Shown: one piece after another, positions 1 to 5,972 of the stretch | How positions within the stretch are numbered: position 1 is the stretch's first letter | How the letters are laid out: each line of letters begins with the position of its first letter | DNA from: DATFNV01 sp035266225 | Lineage (GTDB): Bacteria > Planctomycetota > Planctomycetia > Gemmatales > Gemmataceae | Assembly (NCBI GenBank): GCA_035266225.1 | Contig: DATFNV010000560.1 | Span: 1-16,245 of the forward strand | Length of the DNA: 16,245 nt | Direction of reading: 5' to 3' | Notes under the pieces: model-generated | Database searches by the model: none | The model's input: only the letters and a program-made list of their open reading frames with translations | What the model was told of the DNA's origin: nothing | Made by a program: the position numbers and the translations under genes

Positions 1-2
1 AC

Positions 3-212
3 TTGCATACGCTGAAAGTGGCCGTGAACGAGATTTTCAGGTTGTGGGCCAACAATTACCGGTTCGCTTCCGAAGAGCGCCTCCGCTCGCACCTGAAACA
101 GATCACCAGCCATCAGAGAATCCAAGGCGACTATTTGAAAGAGCAGGCGCGGCAATTCCTGAATTCCGCTCAGAAATTCATCGACAAGGGGGTGGTCCAA
201 TGGCACGTCTAA
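3..212 (+). CDS. 3' end of an unidentified protein (5' end outside window)
   Basis: The reading frame is open to the left edge, so only the last ~69 residues are visible. They are charged and look mainly alpha-helical, with stretches such as RFASEERLRSHLKQI and KEQARQFLNSAQKFI. No catalytic motif or family signature is recognisable. The stop codon lies inside the start of the next gene, a 13-nt overlap, which suggests translational coupling and a two-gene operon. A TTG at position 3 could formally be a start but sits at the window edge with no visible ribosome binding site, so a truncated longer gene is the safer reading. Function is unknown. Confidence 0.5.
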   Translation: MHTLKVAVNEIFRLWANNYRFASEERLRSHLKQITSHQRIQGDYLKEQARQFLNSAQKFIDKGVVQWHV

Positions 213-472
213 AGAACCCGCTCTTGCGGAAATTGGAGAGGGTGTTGGCCCAGCGCTTTCCCGAGCCGGCCACAATCCAGTTGGAAGACCACGACGGGAT
301 CATCGGCGTCGTCACGTCCGACGAGTTTGCTCGGATGGACACTATCGACCGCCAGAATTTGATCGGCGAACTGGTCGAAACCCATTTGAAGCCGGAAGAA
401 CGCCGGCAGGTGCAAATCATCGTCGGCGTCACCCCGGAGGAAGGAACCGGCTACCTGGCCGGCGAGGACTGA
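200..472 (+). CDS. small 90-residue protein, possibly BolA-like fold
   Basis: The ATG at 200 gives a 90-residue acidic protein. It starts with a basic helix (MARLKNPLLRKLERVLAQRF), then an FPEP turn, a beta-rich middle (IIGVVTSDEF) and a helix ending in QVQIIVGVTPEE. The order helix - FP - strand - VVS/T-x-x-F - helix - hydrophobic strand - TPxE resembles BolA/YrbA-type proteins. However, the conserved histidine/RHR signature of true BolA is missing, so this is only a fold-level suggestion. The frame runs open upstream to position 44, but that part has out-of-frame, Arg/Pro-rich composition and overlaps the preceding gene, so the ATG at 200 is preferred. It overlaps the upstream gene by 13 nt and converges with the M19 gene only 14 nt away. 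Confidence 0.6.
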   Translation: MARLKNPLLRKLERVLAQRFPEPATIQLEDHDGIIGVVTSDEFARMDTIDRQNLIGELVETHLKPEERRQVQIIVGVTPEEGTGYLAGED

Positions 473-486
473 GAATTTGGGTATCG

Positions 487-1584
487 TCATTTCCGCGTCC
501 ACCCCTCACGGAAGAACCGCACCCAGTTGCCGTGCATGATCCCCTCGATCGCTGCCGCATCGTAGCCGCGCTTCCACAGCAGCTCCGGCACCTTCTGCAA
601 GTCGGCAATGGTGTCCAGGTCGAGCGGCGATTGCTCCCGTCCAAAACCGCCGTCGAGGTCGGTGCCGATGGCGACGGGCCGGCTGTTCCCCGCCAGCTGG
701 CAGACGTGATCGACGTGATTGACCATCTTCGCCAGTGTCGCCCCCGCCTCTTCCGGCGTGGTCTTGCCGCGGACCCAACCGGGGACCATCATCCAGGTGT
801 CGAGGGCCATGCCGATGACGGCCCCGCGCTCGATCAGCCGTTTGATTTGATCGTCGCTCAGCTGGCGCGGGTCGTTGACCAGGGCCCGGCAGTTGTGGTG
901 ACTCGCCAGCACCGGGCCCCCGTAGATGTCGAGCGCCTCGAAAAAGCAGCCGTCGGACAGGTGCGTCACGTCGAGGATCATACCGACGCGCTCCATCGCC
1001 CGCAGCAGCCCTGGCCCGCGCTCGAACAGCCCGCCGACCATGTCGTGGCCGCGGGCATAGGGGCTCGGCCCGTAGTGGGCCGGGCCGATGATGCGCAACC
1101 CGGCGTCGTACCACTCCTGCACCTGCTCAGGCGCCAGAACGGGATCGGCCCCCTCCATGCTCAGGATGAAGCCGAGCGGCTCGCGTCCGCTTTCGTTGCG
1201 CTGCCATGCCTTGACGTGAGCCTCCAACGTCGGCCAGTCCTTGATGAAGCGCAGGTAGCCCTGTGCCTCCAGCGCCTTGTAGTAAGCGAGCTGCCCGTGG
1301 GCGGCGGCGTAGGCGGCCTCCATCGTCTCGTAGCGCTGGATCGCCGGCATGAGGCCCGGACGCAGCAGGCGTGCCAGCAGGGTCGCGATGAACACGGCGA
1401 CCTTCCCCTCGCGCAGGGCGTGGAAGGAAACGGTGTTGCAGCCGCGCCCCTTGGCCGTCATCCCCTGTTCCTGCTCGCGGCGACGGATGTCGGCGACGGG
1501 CAGGCGCAGGTCGCGGTTCCAGTCCAACGCATTCCAGGCCAAATCGAGATGCGCATCGAAGACGATCAAGGCGTTTCCCCCCAT
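487..1584 (-). CDS. membrane dipeptidase (peptidase family M19)
   Basis: This 365-residue protein is a complete M19 (renal dipeptidase-like) zinc hydrolase of the TIM-barrel amidohydrolase type. The family cleaves dipeptides, including some D-amino-acid and cyclic substrates. Visible metal and active-site motifs are HLD at H12/D14, MEGADPV with E144, DVTHLSD with H208, ASHHNCR with H229/H230 and IGTDLDGGFG with D309. The length is normal for the family. There is no signal peptide, so the protein is probably cytoplasmic, unlike the mammalian membrane enzyme. The chosen ATG lies just before the first metal motif. A short palindrome (AGCCGC-AA-GCGGCT) sits directly upstream instead of a clear Shine-Dalgarno. 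The gene is divergent from ilvC, with ~104 bp between them. Confidence 0.93.
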   Translation of the reverse strand: MGGNALIVFDAHLDLAWNALDWNRDLRLPVADIRRREQEQGMTAKGRGCNTVSFHALREGKVAVFIATLLARLLRPGLMPAIQRYETMEAAYAAAHGQLAYYKALEAQGYLRFIKDWPTLEAHVKAWQRNESGREPLGFILSMEGADPVLAPEQVQEWYDAGLRIIGPAHYGPSPYARGHDMVGGLFERGPGLLRAMERVGMILDVTHLSDGCFFEALDIYGGPVLASHHNCRALVNDPRQLSDDQIKRLIERGAVIGMALDTWMMVPGWVRGKTTPEEAGATLAKMVNHVDHVCQLAGNSRPVAIGTDLDGGFGREQSPLDLDTIADLQKVPELLWKRGYDAAAIEGIMHGNWVRFFREGWTRK

Positions 1585-1586
1585 TG

Positions 1587-1600
1587 AGCCGCTTGCGGCT
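1587..1600. repeat. short palindrome in the M19/ilvC divergent region
   Basis: The top-strand bases AGCCGCTTGCGGCT form a perfect 14-bp palindrome immediately upstream of the minus-strand M19 start codon. The same core (CCGC-AA-GCGG) recurs right after the ABC permease stop codon near 10047-10062. It could be an operator or one of the short dispersed palindromes of this genome; the sequence alone does not decide. Confidence 0.5.
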
Positions 1601-1688
1601 TGGCCTTCGCTTCACCCCTGGCGAACGAATGCTCTCACTGTACACTGACGACTGACTCGCGACCACCAACGAGCGAAGGAAGCAGCGT

Positions 1689-2759
1689 ATGCGACAAATC
1701 ACCATCGGCAACATCACCGAGACCGTCGTCGAGCGGGCCGACTTTCCGCCGGACAAGATCAAGCAAATCCTGGCCGACGAGACGGTCGCCGTCCTCGGTT
1801 ACGGCGTCCAGGGCCGCGGCCAATCGCTGAACATGAAGGACAACGGCGTGCGCGTCATCATCGGCCTGCGCGACAAGGGCAAGAGTTGGGATTTGGCGCA
1901 GCAGGACGGTTGGGAGCCGGGCAAGACGCTCTTCCCGATGGTGGAGGCCACCCAGCGCGGCACCGTCGTCCAGTACCTCCTTTCCGACGCCGGACAGAAG
2001 GAGCAGTGGCCGGTCATCAAGCCGCACCTGACGAAAGGGAAGGCGCTCTATTTCTCGCACGGCTTCAGCATCGCCTACAGCGAGCTGACCGGCGTGGTGC
2101 CGTCAAAGGACATCGACTTGATCCTCGTCGCCCCGAAGGGGTCCGGCACGACCGTGCGCCGCCTTTTCCTCGAGGGGCGGGGCATCAACGCCAGCTTCGC
2201 GATTCACCAGGATGCGACCGGCCGGGCGCGCGATCGCTGCCTGGCGCTGGGCATCGCCATCGGCTCCGGCTACCTGTTCGAGACGACCTTCCAGAAGGAG
2301 GTTTTCAGCGACCTGACCGGCGAGCGCGGCGTGCTGATGGGCGCCATTTACGGCCTGTGGTTGGCGCAGTACGAGGTGCTGCGGGCCCACGGGCATTCGC
2401 CGTCGGAGGCGTTCAACGAGACGGTCGAGGAGGCCACGCAGAGCCTCTACCCGCTGATTGCCGAGAACGGCATGGACTGGATGTACGCCAACTGCTCGGC
2501 GACGGCCCAGCGCGGTGCCCTCGACTGGTTCCGCAAGTTCCGCGACGCCACCCGGCCGCTGTTCGAGCAGCTTTACCAGAACGTGGCCAACGGCAACGAG
2601 ACGAAACGGGTGCTGGAGGCGAACAGCCGCCCGGACTATCGCCAGCAGCTCGAGAAAGAGTTGAAGGAAATCGCCGACAGCGAGATGTGGCAGGCCGGCA
2701 GCGTCGTTCGGGCGCTCCGCCCCGAGCGCGCCTCGAAGACCGACACGGGAAAGGCATGA
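1689..2759 (+). CDS. ilvC: ketol-acid reductoisomerase (NADP+), class I
   Basis: IlvC converts acetolactate (or aceto-hydroxybutyrate) to the dihydroxy acid by isomerisation and NADPH reduction, the second common step of valine, leucine and isoleucine synthesis. The 356-residue length fits the short class I enzymes. The N-terminal Rossmann motif is GYGVQGRGQSLNM from G37. The C-terminal knotted domain has the Mg-binding FSDLTGERG (D208, E212) and FNETVEEATQSLYPL (E244, E248). Wording such as VIIGLRDKGKSW, DGWEPGKTLF, VAPKGSGTTVRRLFLEGRGI and GMDWMY resembles the fungal mitochondrial Ilv5 branch more than typical short bacterial enzymes; this is from memory of the family, not an alignment. A good ribosome site (AAGGAAG) precedes the ATG. 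No ilvB, ilvN or leu genes are next to it. Confidence 0.96.
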   Translation: MRQITIGNITETVVERADFPPDKIKQILADETVAVLGYGVQGRGQSLNMKDNGVRVIIGLRDKGKSWDLAQQDGWEPGKTLFPMVEATQRGTVVQYLLSDAGQKEQWPVIKPHLTKGKALYFSHGFSIAYSELTGVVPSKDIDLILVAPKGSGTTVRRLFLEGRGINASFAIHQDATGRARDRCLALGIAIGSGYLFETTFQKEVFSDLTGERGVLMGAIYGLWLAQYEVLRAHGHSPSEAFNETVEEATQSLYPLIAENGMDWMYANCSATAQRGALDWFRKFRDATRPLFEQLYQNVANGNETKRVLEANSRPDYRQQLEKELKEIADSEMWQAGSVVRALRPERASKTDTGKA

Positions 2760-2939
2760 TCGGCCGTTTGGCAGGAGTCGGCCCCCCCGAGCCGAGCGGG
2801 GCTTTCTCCGGCCGGACGCCGCAATCTTCGCCCGACCCGCAAACTCGGGAAAGAACTTCTGTGAATCTTTGAGAATCAGATTGACAGGAGACGAGTCGTG
2901 GTTTACCTTTGCCCCATCTCGGCCTCTTCTCTGTTCCGG

Positions 2940-2976
2940 CCCCGCCGCTTCGCGTTGGCGAACGGCGGGGTTTTTT
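2940..2976 (+). terminator. strong intrinsic terminator
   Basis: CCCCGCCG (2940-2947) pairs with CGGCGGGG (2963-2970). An inner TTCGC/GCGAA stem closes a GTTG loop, with one bulged C, and six T residues follow. This is a textbook rho-independent terminator on the plus strand, about 180 nt beyond the ilvC stop. It could end the ilvC transcript or a short RNA starting near 2915. Confidence 0.85.
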
Positions 2977-3024
2977 CGCCGCCGATGCCGCCGATTTTTT
3001 TCGCCCCTCCGCGACTGCGGCCGA

Positions 3025-3030
3025 TATAAT
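3025..3030 (+). promoter_or_regulatory. candidate -10 box
   Basis: A perfect TATAAT lies 59 nt upstream of the ATG at 3090, just past the terminator, where a promoter for the next two genes would be expected. No good -35 box is visible at 16-18 bp spacing, so the call is tentative. Confidence 0.35.
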
Positions 3031-3089
3031 GAGTTTGCCGCTTTCGGGCACCTCGCGGTGGGATCGCCTCGATCACAAGGAGTCTGACC

Positions 3090-3488
3090 ATGCTGAGCCG
3101 GGAAAGTGTTTGTGAGCTGCGCGCGCTGTGGCTGCCGAACATCACCGATTCGGGTCTGGATCGGCTCATTCATCTGCTGGAGCAGGGAAGTCCGTTGCTG
3201 GTCCACGGCTGCTTCACGCGGGCGCTGCCGATGGGTTGCCTGGCGACGCACGCCGCCTGGCACCATCCCCGGACCGCTCACCTGACGATTGATGCCGGCA
3301 TCAACTGGCTGCACCTCGTCGCCGGGTTGAACCCGGCCACGTCGAGCGTCATCCGCGAGTGGGACTCCGCCGGGCCGCACGGCCTGGAGATCCGCTTCGA
3401 GCTTCTCCAAATCTTCAAGGACGAGCGCGCCGCCCGCCAGCAGGAGGGGCGCTCAGAGCACGCCACCGGCGACCTCGTTGAAGTGTGA
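3090..3488 (+). CDS. conserved-looking hypothetical protein (132 aa)
   Basis: This 132-residue cytoplasmic protein is not recognised. It starts with a clear ribosome site (AAGGAG, 8 nt before ATG). It begins with a helical segment (LSRESVCELRALWLP, then GLDRLIHLLEQ). The middle is rich in His, Trp and Cys (LVHGCFTRALPMGCLATHAAWHHP, residues about 46-69). A region LTIDAGINWLHLVAGLNPATSSVIREWD follows, and the tail is charged. There is no signal peptide or membrane helix. The stop is only 3 nt before the methyltransferase start, so the two genes are almost certainly co-transcribed and may act together. The His/Cys-rich middle might bind a metal, but no standard motif supports this. Confidence 0.7.
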   Translation: MLSRESVCELRALWLPNITDSGLDRLIHLLEQGSPLLVHGCFTRALPMGCLATHAAWHHPRTAHLTIDAGINWLHLVAGLNPATSSVIREWDSAGPHGLEIRFELLQIFKDERAARQQEGRSEHATGDLVEV

Positions 3489-3491
3489 CGC

Positions 3492-4160
3492 ATGCTCCCG
3501 CGCATCCTCGAACCGGAAGTGATGGACACTCCCGAGGAAGCCCGCGACTACGACGCGATGGACCACAGCACGGTCAACCGCGTCTTCGTCGCGGACTTTC
3601 TCGCGGCCTGGGACGGCGCCAACCCCATCCTCGACGTCGGCACCGGCACCGCGCAAATCCCCATCGAACTGTGCCGCCAGGCGCCGGCGGCCCGCCTCGT
3701 GGCCATCGACCTCGCCGAACAGATGCTGCTTGTCGGCCGCGAGAACGTCCGCCGGGCCGGCCTGGAGGACCGCGTAACGCTTCAACTCGTCGATGCCAAG
3801 GGCCTTCCCTTCCCCGAGGCGACGTTCGGCGCCCTGGTCTCGAACAGCATCGTTCACCACATCCCCCAGCCGTCTGCGGTCGTCGCCGAGATGGTGCGCG
3901 TCGTCGCGCCTGGGGGCGTTCTGTTCGTCCGCGACCTGCTGCGCCCGCCGGACGAAATGACGCTGCTGCGCCTGGTGGGAACCTACGCCAGCGACGCCAA
4001 CGACCATCAACGGCAGATGTTCGCCGACTCGCTGCATGCTGCTCTGACGTTGGATGAAGTTCGCGACCTGGTCGAGACACTCGGCTTCAAGCCCGCGACG
4101 GTGCGGCAGACGACCGACCGGCACTGGACATGGCTGGCGCGGAAGGCAAGAATGGTTTAG
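3492..4160 (+). CDS. class I SAM-dependent methyltransferase
   Basis: The 222-residue protein has the Rossmann-like methyltransferase motifs in order. Motif I is PILDVGTGTAQIPIEL at about residues 45-60. An acidic end of strand 2 follows (LVAIDLAEQML), then LVDAKGLPFPEATF, SNSIVHHIPQP (motif IV, residues ~116-126) and VAPGGVLFVRDLLRP. The family transfers a methyl group from S-adenosylmethionine. The substrate here cannot be told; the motif style is that of the ubiquinone/menaquinone or small-molecule methyltransferase group (Methyltransf_11/25). It starts 3 nt after the hypothetical gene at 3090 and is likely translated from the same mRNA. There is no clear Shine-Dalgarno of its own, which fits coupled translation. 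Confidence 0.9.
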   Translation: MLPRILEPEVMDTPEEARDYDAMDHSTVNRVFVADFLAAWDGANPILDVGTGTAQIPIELCRQAPAARLVAIDLAEQMLLVGRENVRRAGLEDRVTLQLVDAKGLPFPEATFGALVSNSIVHHIPQPSAVVAEMVRVVAPGGVLFVRDLLRPPDEMTLLRLVGTYASDANDHQRQMFADSLHAALTLDEVRDLVETLGFKPATVRQTTDRHWTWLARKARMV

Positions 4161-4202
4161 CCGCCGCCCTCGATTTATCGAATCGCGAAACGATGAATCC
4201 GC

Positions 4203-4219
4203 GCCGCCCTGAGGGCGGC
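4203..4219. repeat. 7-bp-arm hairpin between methyltransferase and permease genes
   Basis: GCCGCCC (4203-4209), loop TGA, then GGGCGGC (4213-4219). There is no T-run after it, so it is not a standard terminator. It sits 17 nt before the permease start and belongs to the same style of short GC palindromes seen after other genes here. Confidence 0.55.
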
Positions 4220-4235
4220 TGCTCAACGGTGTCCC

Positions 4236-5000
4236 ATGCCCCTCCTCGGTCCGCTCGAACAACTGGGTCAGTTCGCCTATTTCGGCTTCCGGGCCGTCCT
4301 GGCGGCGCCGACCTCATTCGTCCGTCCGCGCGAGTTGGTCCGGCAGCTTTACGCCATCCTCATCGGGGCGTTGCCGCTGGGCCTCGCCGCCGGCGGGGCG
4401 CTCGGGGCCGTGGTATGGATGCACCTGCGCGGGGCCCTGGTGACCGTCGGCGGCCCCGGTGCGGCCACCTACCTTCCCCAGGCGCAGGCGCTGGCCGTGG
4501 TGCTGGAGTTTGCCCCGCTCGGGGCCGGCCTCATCGTCGCCGGCCGGTCGGGAGCCAGTCTCGGGGCGGAATTGGGCTCGATGCGCCTGACGGAGCAGAT
4601 CGACGCCCTGGAGGTCCTCGGCCTGTCGCCGCTCCGCGAACTGGTGGGGCCGCGCGTCCTGGCGTGCATGCTGGCGCTGCCGCCGCTGACCGTGTTCATC
4701 GCCTACCTGGCAATCCTCTCGGGCTACGTGGCCGAGGCGATTGGCGGCAACATGACCTTGACGGAGTACAAGAATGCGACACTCGGCGTCCTTTACCCCA
4801 GCGACGTGATCCCCGCGGTGCTCAAGACGGTGGCCTTCGGCTACCTGATCGGCGTCACCGGCTGCTACTTCGGCATGGCGGCGACGGGCGGCACCGAGGG
4901 CGTCGGCCGGGCCGCGACGCGGAGCGTGGTGACGTCGATCTTCCTGGTGCTGGTGTCGAACGTCTTCCTGGTGAAGCTGATCCAGGTCGTCAACGGGTGA
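4236..5000 (+). CDS. MlaE-family ABC transporter permease
   Basis: This 254-residue integral membrane protein matches the MlaE/YrbE permease family, which works with an MlaF ATPase and an MlaD MCE protein to move phospholipids or other hydrophobic molecules across the cell envelope. The signature AGRSGASLGAELGSMRLTEQ begins at residue 102 and is followed by IDALEVLGLSPLREL, the usual cytoplasmic coupling segment. About five hydrophobic helices are visible: roughly residues 40-62, 83-102, 140-168, 195-215 and 228-248. Length is typical. The ATG at 4236 lacks an obvious ribosome site. No ATPase or MCE gene follows, since tRNA genes come next, so partners must be elsewhere. The neighbours do not reveal the substrate. 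Confidence 0.93.
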   Translation: MPLLGPLEQLGQFAYFGFRAVLAAPTSFVRPRELVRQLYAILIGALPLGLAAGGALGAVVWMHLRGALVTVGGPGAATYLPQAQALAVVLEFAPLGAGLIVAGRSGASLGAELGSMRLTEQIDALEVLGLSPLRELVGPRVLACMLALPPLTVFIAYLAILSGYVAEAIGGNMTLTEYKNATLGVLYPSDVIPAVLKTVAFGYLIGVTGCYFGMAATGGTEGVGRAATRSVVTSIFLVLVSNVFLVKLIQVVNG

Positions 5001-5003
5001 ACC

Positions 5004-5032
5004 TTGACGGACGCGAAAGGCTCTGATGCAAT
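5004..5032 (+). promoter_or_regulatory. candidate sigma-70 promoter for the tRNA pair
   Basis: TTGACG (5004-5009), a 17-bp spacer, then TGCAAT (5027-5032), which matches the consensus at 4 of 6 positions. A start near 5039 would place the first tRNA 12 nt into the transcript. Location and spacing are good, but the -10 is imperfect. Confidence 0.45.
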
Positions 5033-5050
5033 AGCGGCCTTGGCAGAACC

Positions 5051-5122
5051 GCCCCCGTAGCATAACGGAAATGCACTCGCCTTCTAAGCGAGCTTATGCA
5101 GGTTCGATTCCTGCCGGGGGTA
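5051..5122 (+). tRNA. tRNA-Arg (anticodon UCU)
   Basis: A full cloverleaf can be folded by eye. The acceptor GCCCCCG pairs with CGGGGGT (one G-U), and the D stem is GCAT/ATGC. The anticodon stem CTCGC/GCGAG has loop CTTCTAA, so the anticodon is TCT at 5083-5085. The T stem is GCAGG/CCTGC with loop TTCGATT. The discriminator is A and CCA is not encoded. The anticodon reads AGA (and possibly AGG), rare arginine codons in a high-GC genome. Confidence 0.93.
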
Positions 5123-5190
5123 TTCGAGAGCTAGAAAGGAGGAAGCGATGACAGGTCCGACCGACGAGAGCGGCATACGCCGCCACGTTT

Positions 5191-5263
5191 CCTCCCGTAG
5201 CTCAGTGGCAGTAGCTCCGGCCTTATAAGCCGGCGGTCGCTGGTTCGATCCCAGCCGGGAGGA
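5191..5263 (+). tRNA. tRNA-Ile (anticodon UAU)
   Basis: The acceptor CCTCCCG pairs perfectly with CGGGAGG. The anticodon stem CCGGC/GCCGG has loop CTTATAA, giving anticodon TAT at 5224-5226. The T stem is GCTGG/CCAGC with loop TTCGATC. The discriminator is A and CCA is not encoded. The D arm is imperfect: GCT/AGC pairs, but the fourth pair is a C-T mismatch. UAU would decode AUA directly. Most bacteria instead use a CAU tRNA with lysidine for this codon, so the gene is unusual. Its last 26 nt are repeated exactly at 5919-5944. It follows tRNA-Arg by 68 nt and is probably in the same transcript. Confidence 0.85.
5238..5263 (+). repeat. 26-bp direct repeat, copy 1 (tRNA 3' end; candidate att site)
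   Basis: This copy covers the last base of the variable loop, the whole T arm and the 3' acceptor strand plus discriminator of tRNA-Ile(UAU). It matches 5919-5944 base for base; the bases just outside (T vs C on the left, C vs T on the right) differ. Confidence 0.9.
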
Positions 5264-5294
5264 CTGCCAGGGCGCAGCCGACGCACGCCAAGCC

Positions 5295-5621
5295 TCACGG
5301 CGGCCGGTTGACGCGGAGGCACCAGCGGCCCAGCGACCGGCCGGCCAGCACGGCATCGATCCGGGTGGCCAAGGCAGAAGAGTCATCGTCTCGCGTTGCA
5401 GACAGGATACCGCTGTGGTCTGCACCTTGGCGATGCAGCCGCTCGAAATGCCGGCGATTGTGCGTCAGAGTTGCACGGCCAAGAGCGCGAGCGCGAGCCA
5501 GGATGTCGGGATCGGGCGTCGATTGCCGGCCGTCTTCTTGCGCCGTCAGCACGTCATGGCCCAAGCAGCGCAGTTCCTCGACCACGGGCAGCGGGAAAGT
5601 CTCATCGGCGTAGAGTTGCAT
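5295..5621 (-). CDS. DUF5615 PIN-like protein (probable toxin)
   Basis: The 108-residue protein matches the DUF5615 (PIN-like, Mut7-C-type) family: YADETFPLPVVEELRCLGHDV at the start, then DPDILARARALGRATLTHNRRHF, and HSGILSATRDDD. The acidic residues D6/E7, the DPD motif and the THNRRHF block sit where PIN-like RNases keep metal-binding and active-site residues. Family members next to DUF433 genes are regarded as toxin-antitoxin pairs, the toxin being a probable RNase. Its ATG lies 6 nt after the DUF433 stop, so the two are translated together with the antitoxin first. Both sit inside the tRNA-bounded insert. Toxicity is inferred from family and context. Confidence 0.85.
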   Translation of the reverse strand: MQLYADETFPLPVVEELRCLGHDVLTAQEDGRQSTPDPDILARARALGRATLTHNRRHFERLHRQGADHSGILSATRDDDSSALATRIDAVLAGRSLGRWCLRVNRPP

Positions 5622-5627
5622 CCGGGG

Positions 5628-5888
5628 TCACTCCACAAGCCCCTCTTCGCCCTCTTCGTTCTCCCAGATAGCGCGGTCGATTTCTTCCGGATTGGCGGCG
5701 GCGTATTCCCAGGCGGCTTCCAGGTCGGCCGGGGTCAGGGAAGGGTAATCGCGGAGCAGGTCCGCATCGCCCTTACCCAGCCGGCGGTAGCCAACAAGGA
5801 TCCAGACCGGGATGCGGTGTCCCCGGACGCAGGCGTCGCCGCCGCACACCCCGGGCGTCTTCGTGATGGGGTTTGTCGTGGCAGGCAT
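5628..5888 (-). CDS. DUF433 protein (probable antitoxin)
   Basis: The 86-residue protein carries the DUF433 signature: ITKTPGVCGGDACVRGHRIPVWILVGYRRLG (residues ~8-38), then DYPSLTPADLEAAWEYAAANPEEID. In the family this forms a small winged-helix-like domain found in VapB45-type antitoxins, paired with PIN-like toxins. It is first in a two-gene minus-strand operon and followed after 6 nt by the DUF5615 gene. A GGAG lies 8 nt before the ATG. The acidic tail (ENEEGEEGLVE) could be the toxin-wrapping part. The promoter must lie in or near the right-hand tRNA-end repeat, only ~30 bp upstream. Confidence 0.88.
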   Translation of the reverse strand: MPATTNPITKTPGVCGGDACVRGHRIPVWILVGYRRLGKGDADLLRDYPSLTPADLEAAWEYAAANPEEIDRAIWENEEGEEGLVE

Positions 5889-5918
5889 GGGTCATTCTCC
5901 TGATGTGATCGCCACTGC

Positions 5919-5944
5919 CGCTGGTTCGATCCCAGCCGGGAGGA
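5919..5944 (+). repeat. 26-bp direct repeat, copy 2 (tRNA 3'-end fragment; candidate att site)
   Basis: Exact copy of the T arm and 3' acceptor strand of tRNA-Ile(UAU), 681 bp downstream of the intact gene. The 5' half of a tRNA is absent, so it is not a third tRNA gene. It marks the far boundary of the DUF433/DUF5615 insert. Confidence 0.9.
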
Positions 5945-5972
5945 TCTTCCCCATCCCCCGCGGATTGTGTCC

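Larger units (their letters stand above)
2760..3089. other. 330-bp intergenic region after ilvC
   Basis: The region holds a weak CCCCG/CGGGG hairpin (2785-2801) followed by CTTTCT, a strong intrinsic terminator (2940-2976), a TTGACA box at 2881-2886, and a perfect TATAAT at 3025-3030 ahead of the next gene. Reading frames here are not convincing as genes. One GTG frame from about 2899 follows an AGGAG but runs straight through the terminator stem. Confidence 0.6.
5238..5944. mobile_element. putative minimal tRNA-inserted element carrying a toxin-antitoxin pair
   Basis: Exact 26-bp direct repeats, one being the tRNA-Ile 3' end, flank about 655 bp that hold only two minus-strand genes (DUF433 and DUF5615). 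Duplication of a tRNA 3' end around foreign cargo is the classic footprint of tyrosine-integrase insertion (attL and attR). No integrase, transposase or transposon ends are seen, so this is either a remnant or was mobilised in trans. The mobile interpretation is inferred from the repeat geometry. Confidence 0.5.

Noticed and set aside
2899..3030. short GTG-started frame after an AGGAG
   Set aside because: It passes straight through the intrinsic terminator stem and poly-T, and the peptide shows no domain.
2103..3410. 435-codon minus-strand frame across ilvC and the next gene
   Set aside because: It runs through a clear ilvC, a terminator and an unrelated gene, and has no recognisable domain.
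5919..5944. a third tRNA gene
   Set aside because: Only the T arm and 3' acceptor strand are present; there is no D arm or anticodon arm. It is a duplicated tRNA end.
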